Shown here: in pieces, positions 1 through 13,596 of the stretch
Position numbering within the stretch: the stretch's first letter is position 1
Layout of the letters: the number at the start of each line of letters is the position of its first letter
NCBI GenBank assembly: GCA_035041965.1
Contig: JAPYMA010000977.1
Location: 124,001 to 188,000 of the forward strand
Origin: Anisakis pegreffii
Taxonomy: Eukaryota > Nematoda > Chromadorea > Rhabditida > Anisakidae
Reading direction: 5' to 3'
Length of the DNA stretch: 64,000 nt
Position numbers and translations under genes: made by a program
The notes under the pieces: generated by a model
Databases searched by the model: none
What the model was told of the DNA's origin: nothing
The model's input: only the letters and a program-made list of their open reading frames with translations

Positions 1-530
1 ATGCAATTGTATTACTTCAGAGCTCAGTGGGTTTTTAAGTGCGATGTCATCAATTCAATTTCCGCTTGTGGAGATAATTTTTGCACAATGATAACAAATG
101 TAATTTTGTTCAAGATCTATGATGATGAAATAATTGTATGACTCATCCAGTCATTTGATTAGCTTGGAAAAGATTCGCCGATCCAACCGAACCGAACGAA
201 ATAAGAATTGAATTAGGAATAATCCTCAAAAAGATGCAAATATACTGTTTATTCTAATGCAATACGACCTGAATTGAGCATTCTGCTTTAATTAAACTGC
301 TAATGTAATATTCAATTCATCCACTCGGAATATGCAAAAATACGCATTGTCTACGTATCGAATCCATTAATCTTTAATTAAATGAAAAACGAGAGAATGA
401 CAGATATTATTCATTCACTTGATGATATGCAAATATTCAACGAAATGTTGTGGATGGATTGTATAAGTTGAATATTTGATGATAAATTTATTGAATATTA
501 CCGCAATTGAATAGAAATATTAGAGATAAC

Positions 531-2826
531 CTTCTGGATCAACGGCGATATGAGGTCTTCGAATAGTTTCGATAATGTTCGTTTGCACTTTATCGCGATA
601 TAACCAGAATACAGTGGGTGATGGTACTCCATAAGGAATATTGCAGTTAACACTCAAACTGTGACCTTGTTCGATGTGAATTCCCTTGATTGGTTGAGGT
701 TTGAAGTGTTTCAGCACTAAAATTTCAAATGCTTTCGGAATTGACGATAAATTCATCGATAGTTTATAGCATAAGTAAATATGATCATCATTCATCGCTC
801 TATCAGTCATTTGTGAGGGTATATTCTAAAGACTTTAATCTAAACTTCCTTTCGTTTATCTCATGGAAAGTTCCGGAGAGATTTCAGGGTAGTGAATTCA
901 GTTTGACCCTATTGACTATTGTCCCTATTGATTATTCCTTAAAATTCTGTTTCAAAACATCTTAATACATCCCTCTATGACCACTTAAAGGTGCTCTGTT
1001 GACAAGCACATGATCATCATATTTGTTCGATTCCTTATTCGAGGAATCCCACAGGGAGTATGTATGGTCTTGGCTCTTTACTTCCATTTATTCGAAAAAA
1101 ACTACGGATTAAAAACACCTACAACATAGACACTTCCTTATTTTTAAGAACATCTCTGCTGACAATCGTGCAGAAAGAAGGTTTTTCGAAGTATTTCGGG
1201 TGTTTAGCATGGTATTGTATTCAAGGGTTTGTTGGATATTTGAATTGATAATAGAAGGAAATAAAGCCGAATTCTATTGAAAGATAAAATTCGATAGTGC
1301 TGTCATCAATATCTCTATTCAAACAATAATGCAAAATAAATCGCTTTTTCGTTTAATGTGGTTTCGCTCTTCGAAAACATTACAATTTTAGTGCCTCATT
1401 TCTATTGATGTGAGGTACATCCAGATCAATCAGTCACTGATGTTTAAAGCAAATCCTCTTGGTGTCTTTTGAATACGAATACATACCTATGCCATAAAAA
1501 GTTCATTGTTTAAGTGTGCAAAGTACACATAAATTGTTCGATGAGAGTATTAATGAAATACATTTTACTATGCAATTGATGGTAACGTTTATGTATTGCA
1601 CGGACGTATCCGATCACTGATAGTGGAAGAGATGGTAATGAAAACGATTTAATTATACCTATCAATCACTGCATCATTTACATCTTGGATTTATTTCATT
1701 TCAGTGCTTTTAAATATTATTTACAACCAACTAGATCCTTTCAGTGACTCAGTCAAATCACTCAGCAGATTCAACCAAAACTAGGCAATAATCAACAACA
1801 ACACAACAAACAACCACTAAGTCTTACTCCAGTCTTTATTTTGGCATTCAATTCCTCTCAATCCTTCCTTATTACACCACATTTCACTTACCCATTTGCT
1901 AAATACGTTTTTAACTGTCTTTCTAGACCTTTGTCTGTCTACAGATCATTATGCAACCAGCTAAATCGAATGTATCAATATAACCTACATAAAGGACATT
2001 TCATAAATACTTCCTATGCTCTGTGCTAAATTTTCAAATAATCAACGGTTTATTTGTAATATTTATGATTGTTTTGATATCCTTATTTGCATCAGAAACT
2101 TCCATTTTGATATCCTTAAGCATCAGTCAAATCAGAAAAGAATATTACATTGAATTAAAAAGCACTTCGAATGAAGGAGAGCAAAACTAAACGTGATTAG
2201 CGCCTAGATGCAAATGCTAATGAAAGATCGAATATTACACGCGAAGATGAATGCAAAGATAAACTCAATTAACATGATTAAATAAAATGTTGGAAAGAAG
2301 CACAAGCCAACTTACTTCCTCGTTTCACATGAACTCGGTTTGATAGAGCCGTACCGAAAATATTCGATATGAAGCACTGATAATAACCTTCATCGAACGC
2401 TTTTGGATCCGTGAATATGATATTACCATTTTGGGATGGTTTTTGCCAAATTATTCGTTTACCGTCAACATTCAACTTGTGTCCATCTTTGTACCACTCG
2501 AATCTGGTATATTGCTTAGTTTTTGTTTAACGGAATTTTTGTGCTTATGCAGGCAGCACGGATAATGTTTTTGAAAGAAGCTTATTGCAATATTTTTGCA
2601 AAAGAAGCTTATTGCTTCTTTAGACATTTCAGTGTATATCTTTACTGCCTAAGCAAGCATTACGATTAAGAATCGAGGATGACATGAATGATTTAGTGCA
2701 ACTTGACTTACGTTTCTGGATTTCCAGAGGCTTGACACCGGAGAGTGAACTTATTATTGTAATTGTTTGTTACACTCGATTGAAACCAAACCACTTCAGT
2801 ACTTTGTATCTCTAGCTTTGGTGGAC
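531..2826 (-). CDS. L1CAM-family immunoglobulin adhesion protein, internal exons (partial)
   Basis: Three exons join in phase: 2826-2712, 2503-2316 and 716-531. The first two encode an Ig domain: cysteine in FTLRCQASGNP, tryptophan in FEWYKDG, then a DEGYYQC segment and FGTALSNRVHV. The third starts the next Ig domain (KHFKPQPIKG, then SVNC and VFWLYRD). Wording and spacing (SGNP, DEGYYQC, GTALSN, a basic linker into KHF) match Ig1-Ig2 of the neuroglian/L1CAM family, which in nematodes is SAX-7 and LAD-2. These are neuronal and epithelial cell-surface adhesion proteins with Ig and FNIII repeats, a transmembrane helix and an ankyrin-binding tail. Introns are 2504-2711 (acttac donor on the minus strand) and 717-2315. 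The donor after 531 (GTTATC) is weak, but the frame stops just beyond it. The signal-peptide exon upstream of 2826 was not found, and the rest of the gene lies left of the window. SAX-7 versus LAD-2 cannot be decided. Confidence 0.85.
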
Positions 2827-5800
2827 CTGGAGAACAGAGTAATGAAACTTGTTCTTAGATAACTCTTAATCTTCAGATATTATCAGGCCAATTTTCAGTC
2901 TTCTTATAGGTACTATACTCACTTTATAAGACTATTCTCCTGTTCGTTTTTTGGTATTCTTTTCCTCGCATGCATGTCACATGGAACTCTCATTCTCTAC
3001 GCATCTTCTTTACGATCAACTATTGAACTACTGAATATTGCTGATGATCTAATTTGTTGAAGGATAGATCAAATACGCTATCATTTATTTAGCTTTTTAA
3101 GATTATTACATCATTTCAAGAATTTTCATGGGAGCTTTGTTAATTTAAGATTGATTCTCACACCAAATTTTGTATGGTATGGCAAATATAAGGCAAAAAT
3201 TGAATGAAACTGGAGATGAATTGAAATTGATAAAAAGTTTCAATGATAAAATAGATAGTCACCAAGAGCGTATGTGAACGAAAAAATTGATAGAAGAATA
3301 AGCATGAAGTTGAGTGGTTCGACGGATGAATGAATTAATGCGTAGATGGTTGGATAATTATTGCGTGACTCAGATTTATTACTCGGTTATAAATCTGTTG
3401 TGGCCACTGAAAGCGATTCATCGAATAATTTCGTTGTTGATTTTATATCATGCAAACATCATCAGTAATAAAATCATTGAACGAATCGATGTAAAACTCG
3501 GTGAATACATCTTCTGATAGATTCAAATAAATAAATAAACAAACAAACAAATAAATAAATGTCCTGCGAACAATTTCAATTTTCACTGAATAAACACTAA
3601 AGTCATCATGAAAAGAACAGTCAATTGCAATATAAACAGGCCAAGCAAGCCAAGCTTAAGCTGTGCCTAACAAGCCCAATAAAGTGACGCGATCGAAGCA
3701 AATTAAGACCGGAAAATGGGAATTTTGATGATCGAATTTGTGAGTTTGTTGGTTGTGGATGAACGAGTGAAAAGATATAAAGATGCTTAGTGTTATAGTT
3801 AGTTATTGGATGTGTTTATTTGAGATTGAGACAGTCATAGCACCAGAAGATAATCGCTTTCAGCCAAATGTGTCGTCTAGATACTCAATTATTTGGGTAT
3901 TCAAGCGATGTGTTGTTGATATGGCTGGGTTGTATTGAAGTATTTGTTACGGATATTTGTATATTCATTAAAAAACGATGGTGTAAAGATCGAAAACGCA
4001 AAATTAAGGATCAATTGATGAAAATAAAAAATAATATGAAGAAAAGTGGAAAGGAATAAGATAAGGTGCAGAAACGTTATGATGAAAGCAATAAGCAATG
4101 ACTATTGGCAGTAAGAAATCGGTTTTGAGTTTATTTGAGTGCTGAATAATGAGAATGAATGAATTGATGAGTTGGAAATAAAATGAAATTACGTTGAGTG
4201 AGATTGATGATGGTAGTAGGTTGAAGGAGGGTGGATATATAAAGGATATATAAAGGATATTTGGAAGAAAGATGGGTGGATGGATATGTTTAAATGGGAA
4301 AAGATCAGTGGCCGTGTTCGCTAGGGTTGGTGCGATGAAGACAGAGCATAAAGAACTGGGATTCGTATTTGGAGTTGGGTGGTGTGTATTGGATAATCAT
4401 TGGAGTTTGGAGTTGAGTTTAGGTTCGGGCGTGATTATTTGCTTTGGAACAACTGAAAACATTGTGTGTGCATTTCGTTTGTTATTTATTTGAAAGGCGA
4501 TGATGCTGTCTGTCAATTTGGATTGCACATAAATAGACTTATAATTAGAGCTGGATTGACTCGTTTAGCTGGGCTATATTCATTCATTTAAATATATCTA
4601 ATGATTTACTTCCTAAAACTAACAAATCAGTTTGCACATCCACACATCCACACTCACACACACACCAATTACGAAAATAATCCTTAAATTGATTTTGAAG
4701 AACGTACGATATGAACACTCGGCTGAACGAATCACTCATAAATGGATGTTCGTTAAATGGTTATGGAGATGATTTGCTGAGCTGGATGTTTCATTAGGAC
4801 AACGAGGTAGTAGTGCTGAATGAGGCCAATTTGGAAGACATTCGAAGATGCAAATTTGGTGTTCTTATTATGTTAATAGATTGCTTTCGAATGTTGACGA
4901 ATATTATGGGACTGTGCTGACAGCGGCACTGAGGGGATATGTAGTAAAGTAATCAGCTATGACATCAGGATCGTGTACGTCGATCAGTTGTCAATAAGAT
5001 CAATGACTGCAATCATTCAACAACTACTGTAATGATTCTCACTGGTCTCAAAAATCGTTCTTATGAGCTGATTTCTTGATAGCATCGGATAGACGAGATC
5101 CTGATCAATCAAGATAACAGTATGTTCTCAACCAAAAATCCTGGTTTCAGAGATGTATCTGCATTTTTTAAAGTATATCATATTGCATAAAGATCCTGAT
5201 ATACCGCATATCTGTGTAAATTTGATCAATCAGAGACTACTAATAATCCGCCAAAACACGCCAAAAACTAATCAGTATCGATGAATTCATGAATCAATTG
5301 TTCTTTCTAACGTTTAGGCAGACAACTGCCCAATGGTGCCGAATGTTTGGAACTTCGAAGTGTTACTTACTCGGATCAAAATCACGAAATGCCGATTTTT
5401 GAGGTCTTAAAAGATGTGTTCTCAATCAGATATCACTTAAATCATTCACGCACATCTCATCGTGCATTACATATCGAATATTTCTTCATTCTAGGCAACA
5501 AAATTCATGATTGTCGAATTATAAAGTGTTTTCGGGAAACTTTTCGCAAAAAATGTTTTGTGCTGACGTTGAATATTCTTTATGCCAATCGATTTTGCTT
5601 GATGAGCAATATTATGAGAACTATGAAATAATGGCATTTTGTATGTCTTAGGGCAAAGTTATGACATCCACAAATCGCTACTTGTTCTATTGTTGATCAC
5701 GCAGACGATCCCAAGTTCAATGCCACAAAGAGTCAGCACATTTTTGACACATGGAATAGATTAGGTATGTCATTTTGAAACCTCATTTCACAACTCATCA

Positions 5801-6287
5801 GCAATCACACAGTTTTTCCGTTCACCTGTATGAATCGGGTTTTTATCCATGACAAAGCACTTGGGCCGCTAATATGATATATTCATTTTTAAGGCTATTT
5901 CCAGATGTAGTTTACAGGTATCTGAGGGCATGAATACAAAGAGTGGCGTGTCGAAACCAACGCATCTATGCCCAAAATGAGTGCTAAAAACAAATGAATC
6001 ATAATTTTCATTCGTAACTGTCAAAATCTATCTGTTCTGAACAGTTGAGTAAACAAATCGTGTGCGTGATCCATCCTTCCAACACATCCCTTTCCATATC
6101 CATCATTAGCTCTTATTTTCAATTCAATTATTTTATTATCATACAAACGTTCGATTTCACACGGTCATCTCAATTCGCTCAAGCCTTTTCATAATTCATC
6201 TGCGAACTAATCCCTATTCTGATTCGAATCAATCTTACTGTTGAAACCCCATATTCTGTATTATTAAGTTAATATTCACAGCTTATC
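2827..6287. other. non-coding stretch upstream of the L1CAM-like exons
   Basis: No convincing gene seen. It probably holds the first intron and 5' region of the L1CAM-like gene. A minus-strand ORF at 3901-4098 begins with a very hydrophobic segment that could pass for a signal peptide, but it is low-complexity and no matching donor was confirmed. A short TATAAAGGA tandem lies at about 4236-4262. Confidence 0.5.
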
Positions 6288-6295
6288 ATTTTCAG
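6288..6295 (+). promoter_or_regulatory. probable trans-splice (or 5' UTR cis-splice) acceptor
   Basis: A TCATTTTCAG acceptor with a pyrimidine-rich lead lies 28 bases before the ATG at 6324, with no obvious upstream exon. In nematodes this is the usual place and form of a spliced-leader acceptor, which supports the chosen start. Trans-splicing itself is inferred. Confidence 0.5.
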
Positions 6296-6323
6296 GCCTA
6301 GTCATCGAAAATACAGATTATCA

Positions 6324-6951
6324 ATGCATTATATTCAATTATTGATAGTGATATGTCTTCAAAAAACTTTGCTCAATGCCGACATGTCATCAAACTCGTT
6401 ATCTCGATCACTGAACCAACCCGATAATCATGTGATCAAGAAGCGACAGGCTCCGTACATTTGTGGTGTTGAGCCGTATCGATTCTACTCGTTCGTCCGT
6501 AAGTTTTTGTACTCATACAAAACCTTAGTTCATTTACTTCCATTTCAAATAATACTTTTCAACTTCTTTGTAAAGGTCACGCGTTTGATTTCCATCCATG
6601 TCTCCAACTTTGTTTTATTCTCTCAATCTCACAATTATCGCCATTCAAACTAATTGCACTGAAGTGATTTAAATTTATTTGAAGTACAACATTTCAGCCT
6701 GTAATTACTACGCGATCTGCGCCAATGGAGGTATGAAACTTAACGTTGGCTGTGCATCAGATGACAGCTGCAAACTGCTGAATTCCACCTATGTATGTGT
6801 CACTAGCCAATGCTGTACCACACCGCTCGTCATCAACCCAACCCCTCCACCTACTCCAACAACTACAAGCGCTTCAAACCCCGTTCAATCATTCCATTAC
6901 AACCACCTTATCCCTATCATTATTTTCATTGTTTTGACGCTATTTGTATAG
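6324..6951 (+). CDS. small secreted cysteine-rich protein, probably GPI-anchored
   Basis: Two exons, 6324-6498 and 6698-6951, join in phase (donor CC|GTAAGT, acceptor ATTTCAG|CC) to give 142 residues. Residues 1-19 look like a cleavable signal peptide. A dibasic KKR at 39-41 could be a proprotein cleavage site. A compact domain at about 47-98 has eight cysteines (47, 60, 66, 77, 83, 92, and the pair 97-98) and one N-glycosylation sequon (NST, 87-89). A Pro/Thr/Ser-rich stalk (about 106-120) leads to a hydrophobic C-terminus with no basic residue after it (129-142), the usual form of a GPI-attachment signal. The cysteine pattern is not one I can assign to a named family; many small nematode surface proteins look like this. 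It stands alone, with several kb of non-coding DNA on both sides. The function is unknown. Confidence 0.75.
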
Positions 6952-7337
6952 TCCTGTGTCGTTTTGTTCAACCTCTTCAAATACTGATAATTGCTTTGTA
7001 ACTGATCAAATCTGTGATAAATATTTTTTTTTCGGATGATAATATTGTAATACTATCTTAAATTCATTGAATGATAATGATATTAAATCGAATGATAATA
7101 GTAAACTAGATAATAGTAAACTTAACAGGCGCACCATTTCGTGCGTAGATCTACCATGATCAAAAATTTTAAAACATTGTGGTGGATGTAAGCAATCATC
7201 TGAAGATCACATCATCTAACATCGCAAAAGTTGATATTCGGATATGCAATATCGTGATTGATTATCCCTAAATGCAGCAGATGAGTACTGTTGAAGTAAT
7301 GGTTAAAGTGTAACTCTGTCATGAATCTTTGCATCAA

Positions 7338-7353
7338 GCAGCAGCAGCAGCAG
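7338..7353 (+). repeat. (CAG)5 microsatellite
   Basis: Five CAG/GCA units in otherwise non-coding sequence. Confidence 0.9.
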
Positions 7354-8340
7354 TCAATTAATAATCGATCACATATAATGGTTCAAGTGTGTTTGTGTAA
7401 CTGAGTTCGTTTCACCTCTTCATGAAGTTTCTTTTATGTCTTTAATAAAGTGGCTGTGTTTGATGAGTTGATCATCATCTCCACATAATACTCAGCAAAC
7501 ACAATGTTCAAAGAAATATGCGCATCATGCAATTTTATTATATTATACCGTTTATCTAACATACCATTTACACTGCTCAGCAAACAACTTCATCTGAGAT
7601 ACCAACAGTCTGTATTATTATTGTTATTATCATTGCTCATACGATCTGATTTACATAGATGTTGCCGAGACTACACCAAGACGCTTTACTCTCGGTAATA
7701 CCAATAGGTAATACCTTACTTCCGTAGATTACCGAAAACTCTGTGTTTGTATAACAGTTTTAGGTCATTCATTATGTCTTTGAGAACGCTCACAGTTCAC
7801 CATTAAATTGAAACAATGAATATAGTCCCACATAAGTTCATTTTTGAACAAAGTTCATCATCAAGCGATTGATCATATTTTGATCATCAGACCAATATTG
7901 TGGTCAACATCCTTCACATAATGAGGTATCCAGGATTAATTATTAAAGCTAAGTAAGAATCTGACGTTCGCACCAGTTTAAATAATTAAGTAATTGTTAT
8001 GTGTGTTATGTTTGAACAAATCCCCAAGAAAATAACTGTTAAAAGGAGTGCAATCAACTTTAAATTTGCAAACGTGATTCACCTAGAAAATCTGACTGCA
8101 GCGATGTGTGATAGTGGGATGAGTGACTTAATGTGGAAGTATAACAATTTGTTGTAATATGCGTAGTGGATTGCGAATAGTTGTGGATAAATAACAAACA
8201 CAATCGCTCTTTTTGCTTGCGTTTTTATGCCAGATTCATGAGTTTTTTGCAGAGTTTATGATTAAGGACCGTCAGCTGGTTGATGCTGGCTGGCTTCGCG
8301 TTTCCTCTACACACTCATTGTGATTGTTCTCCCACATAGG

Positions 8341-8355
8341 CAGCAGCAGCAGCAG
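8341..8355 (+). repeat. (CAG)5 microsatellite
   Basis: Five perfect CAG units in non-coding sequence. Confidence 0.9.
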
Positions 8356-11300
8356 ACATCTAATGAATGGATATCTATATCCACCGTTAGCGTAGATTAT
8401 GTCCTTCACATAAACTAGTAGAAGAAGTGAACATTAAACTCGAACGAACACAATCATCCTAAAATATGAGTATTATTGTGATTATGAGGATGGTACCTGG
8501 CACCGACATGACATGAACGATAAGCACTGCTCACATCGTTCATTTCTATTACCGTACTATATCACATATGCGTATGGTATGCGTCATCTTCAACTTCACT
8601 CTTACAGCTAGGTAGTTATTGCGAGTGTTTGATGCTTACACCACTACCATGATCAGTGCACTCTCTGCAGATGGCAACTTGGAAATAGTATCACGGCTGC
8701 CTGCGATAGCAATAAATCGTTGATTATCACCGATTGTTTATGTGCTCTTACGAATGCAATAAAGTGCAATTAGCAGTATCAGTCCCATCAAGAACAACTG
8801 AACAATTCACCGACCAATCGTATCGTGATCATATCCGACCTGGATGTAACAATACATCACATAACTTTACTCGATGACTTCAACCGCTCACCGACCTCTT
8901 TGTGGATGCATATCAATCTTAACCATAACAAACGAAACTGTTTTAAACTCCTATTAAATTGTGTACCACTCTACTGTATCCGACAAAATCTGTACGCAAA
9001 TTACATCAAATTAACACAAAGTAATACTAGTGCATATTCAAATTACTGCATAATGCGTAATGAATGAATGAATCGCCTTTCTTCCTTCACATTTCATACA
9101 CTGTAACTTTTGTTTGATTTGACTTGATGAAAGATGGTCATTCGGTTGTAAAATTCCTTTGTTTCATTTATCACACAACACAACAACAACAATTATTATT
9201 ATGATAACGAACATTTATTCAAATCCGTAACAAATATCTATCTATATCCAGTAATCTGTCCATACGTCATATTCATTTCTGTCATTCGTTCATCTCTCTT
9301 GAATTCCACTGACGATATCTGGATCGCAATGTGACTCTTCATTTTAAATGAATCTAATCAATGTGCTGAACAATACGCTCAGATTTAATGATATAATGTG
9401 TATCCATCTCTTAAAGTTTCACACATAAAGTTTTGCAGATATCACATTCAATTTCATGTTCTCAATTCAGCTGAATGTTAATTTTAATTCGCAGTAAATA
9501 GTGCATACAACATTCAGAATTATACACAGATACGATGGATGGTAGCAAGCGGCGGTGGTATTTTATGCATTCGGAACACATGTGTATGTATGCACACTTG
9601 CTCCTGTTGCTTGCTATCCACCGCTGGATGTATGAAGGATACAAGTGGAATATGGCTGAACAGCTATCATTCTTGCTAGACTGCTTATCGCATATCCGCA
9701 CATCCCTATATTCGCTGTATATCCACCTTCCCTTGCGATGATGCTTCACATCATGACCCACAGCTTTATAAGCCACAGTCATAACACCGCAGTGCATACC
9801 CATTATATTAATACTACAATTACAATTTTATATCAGTATAATGAGTAGCACTCTTTGCATTCATTCATTATTCATACTTTACAATAATACTTTACACTTT
9901 ACTTGCTTTTACTACTACTACTACCACTACCTACTAGTTTCACTGCTAACCAACAACCAAGCTATCTGCGGTGTATTGTATATCCAACTTCAGATGTCAG
10001 AACAGAAGCCCTTTGCAACGAATGCCGTCACCATATTCATACACTCTCACACAATGTGCTCTGTTAACCAACAGCAAATCTGTTGACTTGTTCATTCTTA
10101 TCTCTTTCAACGTTTATATCTTTCTTCATTTTGATTGCTACACATCATTCTCTCATTAGCATGATGCGTCGTAGCCATTCGCTCAGAGTTCATCATTGCC
10201 AAAGTGCTCAGTTTAACTTTGATAGAATGATGTATCCATCAACATTTTCGACCCATAACCTCAACTCACTTAAACCAGATGAAATCTCTTAATCTAATCC
10301 ATAGTGATTACAATCATACATAGCTAAATGAATGAATCTTTTTCATGAACTAATGAATAGTTACATGAATAAGTGTACTCAGTAAAGCGTACTGTAGCAG
10401 TGTGTTGTTGAAAACGAAACAAATCTGGTGTGAGATGATTTTGATATTTGAATAATGAAAGCAAATAAAATATGCAAGAGAAACGAAACGGGATGTTATC
10501 TGAAGAGATTAAAGATTATGAATGAATGCGCGAAAATGTAGCGTTTGTGCATACCAACCGACCCTTAATACTGCTCTAGATGAAGAGTGTATTACTGTAT
10601 TATTGCATGAAGTATACAAGTGTCTTGATTGCAATAGCATTAAGAAGATATATGTATGACACACAGAGATGATGAGTTGTTGGTTGGTTGGCTTGCTTGG
10701 TCACTTCGTAAATGAACAAACAAATGATGCTGCTGCATTTAATGCTAAAGGTATCTAGCCATAGATATCACATTATAAGCATTCATTCATTTGCATAGGC
10801 ATTCATTCACTACTGCTTGTTTACCACTTCCGTTTTGCATTGTTATCATAGTCAAGTTAGTAGCTAGTTGACTTTGCGCCTCATCGCTCAACGATAAGTT
10901 CTCTTCATGATCCGTGATCAATCACGTCTTGCATCTCAGTTGATCTGTCATGTGATCTGATTATGTGATCGAACATTCATGCGATCTGTCTGATTCAATC
11001 TCGAAATGGATTGATTCGAGTGGTGTGATATAATGTATCAAATACGGTAATAGCAATGTTTTGTATGTGACAAGCATTTGAATTTAAAACGATACAGTTG
11101 AAACGAATAAAGATTAATAACTAAATACGATGAATAAGAATATGAATATGGCAATGAGAACAAACAAACAAACCAAAATGAATGTCAACCATAAGGACAA
11201 ACTTATTAAGATAATTATAATTACGATTATACAAGAGTGATAGCGCAATAGCAGTAATAAAATAAATAGTCAAAAAAAGAGAACAATAACAAGACACATT

Positions 11301-11386
11301 ACACAGACAATACTAATTACTCGGCAAATAGTCCGTAGTGAATGAACACGGCCAGAGGAATGAAGATATTAACAAAGAACAAAGCT

Positions 11387-11406
11387 TATCATATCATATC
11401 ATATCA
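11387..11406 (+). repeat. (ATCAT)n pentamer repeat
   Basis: About four tandem copies of a TATCA pentamer. Confidence 0.85.
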
Positions 11407-12782
11407 ACAGTAACAATTTTAAATAACTGATTGCTTGAATGATGCACACGTAAATAAATAATTAAAAGCAATAACCTAACATAACATCCTCAAAACAGTT
11501 TCACAATGCAAAAGAAAATGTGTACACAAAAGGCACTTGATGAATGATTATTGAGTGTTTTGCTTTGATATTCTTATTAAATATCAGACATAAGGCACAA
11601 CAGACACGATTATAATACCAACAATATTATGAATTAAGTATTCATCAAAGGAACAATAGACGCTGTATGAAGGTAAAATATAATTGACAATCACAATCTT
11701 AACATACACTCTTTTGATTACCACTGAACTTGAACAGAACAGAAACAATCCAATACGATAACAATAACGAATAATATAAATATTATAGCACTTAATAAAT
11801 AAGGCGAAATTCTGGTATTCATACACATTTTGTGCATATACCGTTCAACAGAACCTTCAGAAGCTGCTCAATTTGAATTGAACTTTCAATATTAACAAAA
11901 AAATAAACGAATAATAACAATAAAAAAATTCATAAATATATAATAGATCCATATCATCAGATTCTTGTAAAGCATTCGTTTCATCAGAGCGATACAATGA
12001 CAGTTTGAAGAAAACATACTTCAATCAACATATATCATGATTCATCAATCTAACATACACTTTTCCCCGCAAAAAAACTCACATTTTCCGTCAATGCCTG
12101 AATCCAAATTATTCTTTGGTATATCTCACTAATGTTTTCTCAAGAGTACATTCCTTTCAATCCGTTACTTCGATCAATGCAAATTGATCACAAGCGCAAC
12201 TACACACGAACTGTTTGCATACTCACTCAATTGAACTGATCATCGCAATCTATTAAAAGTTTTCATAATCACGGAATATTGCATACCAACAGCCATAATA
12301 ATAATAATAATAACAATAGAAATGATGAAGTGACCAGTGCTCAGCTACTGTCCACATACACACAAGTAAAGATAAACAAACCATAAAATTAATTGTCACG
12401 AACAAACTTCTCCAATGACAATGACCACCACCACACTCTATGCGCAAAAAAACAGCCCACCATTCATGACGTAATACTCAAATAAATGACAAATAACCAA
12501 ACAAAACGAGCGGATGATTCGTGAGTTGAAGAACATCAAATAAGCCAAAAACATTATTCTTATTGTTACAGAGGTGATTGATTTTTCAAAAAGAAAATGA
12601 CGAGGAACAAACCTCAGAATAAACTCAATGAAAACACGCATCGTGCTCTCTTCGTCTATTCATGCGTATTTCGCAAGACACAAACAAACGTTCAAAACAA
12701 AAAACAAAACAAAACAAAACCGATCCGATCGTGACAGAATTCAATCAAAAATCAAAGGCACATTATCAGCACACACTTCCTT

Positions 12783-12809
12783 GCAGCAGCAGCAGCAACA
12801 GCAACAACA
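12783..12809 (+). repeat. imperfect (CAG/CAA)n repeat
   Basis: GCA/CAG units with CAA interruptions. They give a poly-Gln run in one frame, but the surrounding ORF has no other coding features. Confidence 0.85.
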
Positions 12810-13596
12810 TATAACAAATAGAGCTCATAGAATTTGATTGATTGATGTAACCAATTCAATGAGTTCAACAAATGAATTTATCAAAAAGGAAAATACAAAA
12901 ATTCAGTTCATGCATTGAACACACACACAGTTCACAAGCTATTGTTTTCGAGAGCAACGAATTCGATGTACGTATATGTATGTCAGCTGTTTCACTCATT
13001 CAGCTATCTGAAACAACGCAATTCTCTCACATCTACTACACGAATATTATCGAATAACAAAAAGTTTGATAAAAATCTGAAAGATTCGCTGAATTCGAAT
13101 GAAAATGGTGCCATTTCTTGAATGTTTGTTGCCCCTATCGAAAAAGCATTCAGATGCAAAAATACATGATGAATGAAATGACAAGTAGCCGTGCACATAT
13201 GTTGAGTTGAGTTGAGATAGACAATTCAGGGTAGATCATTTGAAGCAGAAAACAATCAAAGAAATCAAGAAAGCCAATCAATCGATCAATGCTCATTCAA
13301 TCAATGATCATCACTTGAAAGCGATCAATCAACGATCAGTGTTTCAATGTCAAATGCAAGAGCAAATCCGAAATCATCAATAAAATGATAAGGAAAAATT
13401 GATCGGTGATCAGCTAATTTGGGATGCTAACATCAAAACGACACTCCCTCTCCGTATGCATTCACCAGCCCGAATCGATGACCAGAATGCATACACGACG
13501 AACCAAATGCCGTTTGAAGTGAGCAATGTGAACGAAAAAACAATTGAATTGCATTTCAAACATGAAATGTACCTAATTTTGATGAAAATATCGAGA

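Larger units (their letters stand above)
6952..13596. other. intergenic region, simple repeats only
   Basis: No supportable gene. The ORFs here are short, lack splice context and have composition typical of AT-rich chance frames; the longest (113 codons, minus, 9462-9803) shows no recognisable motif. The stretch contains several triplet and pentamer repeats and many GATC/TGATCA words around 10.9-11.0 and 13.25-13.42 kb. Confidence 0.55.

Noticed and set aside
3901..4098. Hydrophobic minus ORF as a signal-peptide exon for the L1CAM-like gene
   Set aside because: Low-complexity Phe/Ile/Leu sequence; no donor of matching phase could be confirmed.
4803..4830. let-7-like seed GAGGTAGTAG
   Set aside because: No complementary arm nearby, so no precursor hairpin can form.
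9462..9803. 113-codon minus ORF with an imperfect hairpin (9534-9625)
   Set aside because: Composition is not protein-like and the hairpin has a loop of about 50 nt with several mismatches.
12628..12837. Poly-Gln ORF
   Set aside because: The Gln run comes from a CAG/CAA microsatellite; the rest is low-complexity Lys/Asn sequence without splice context.
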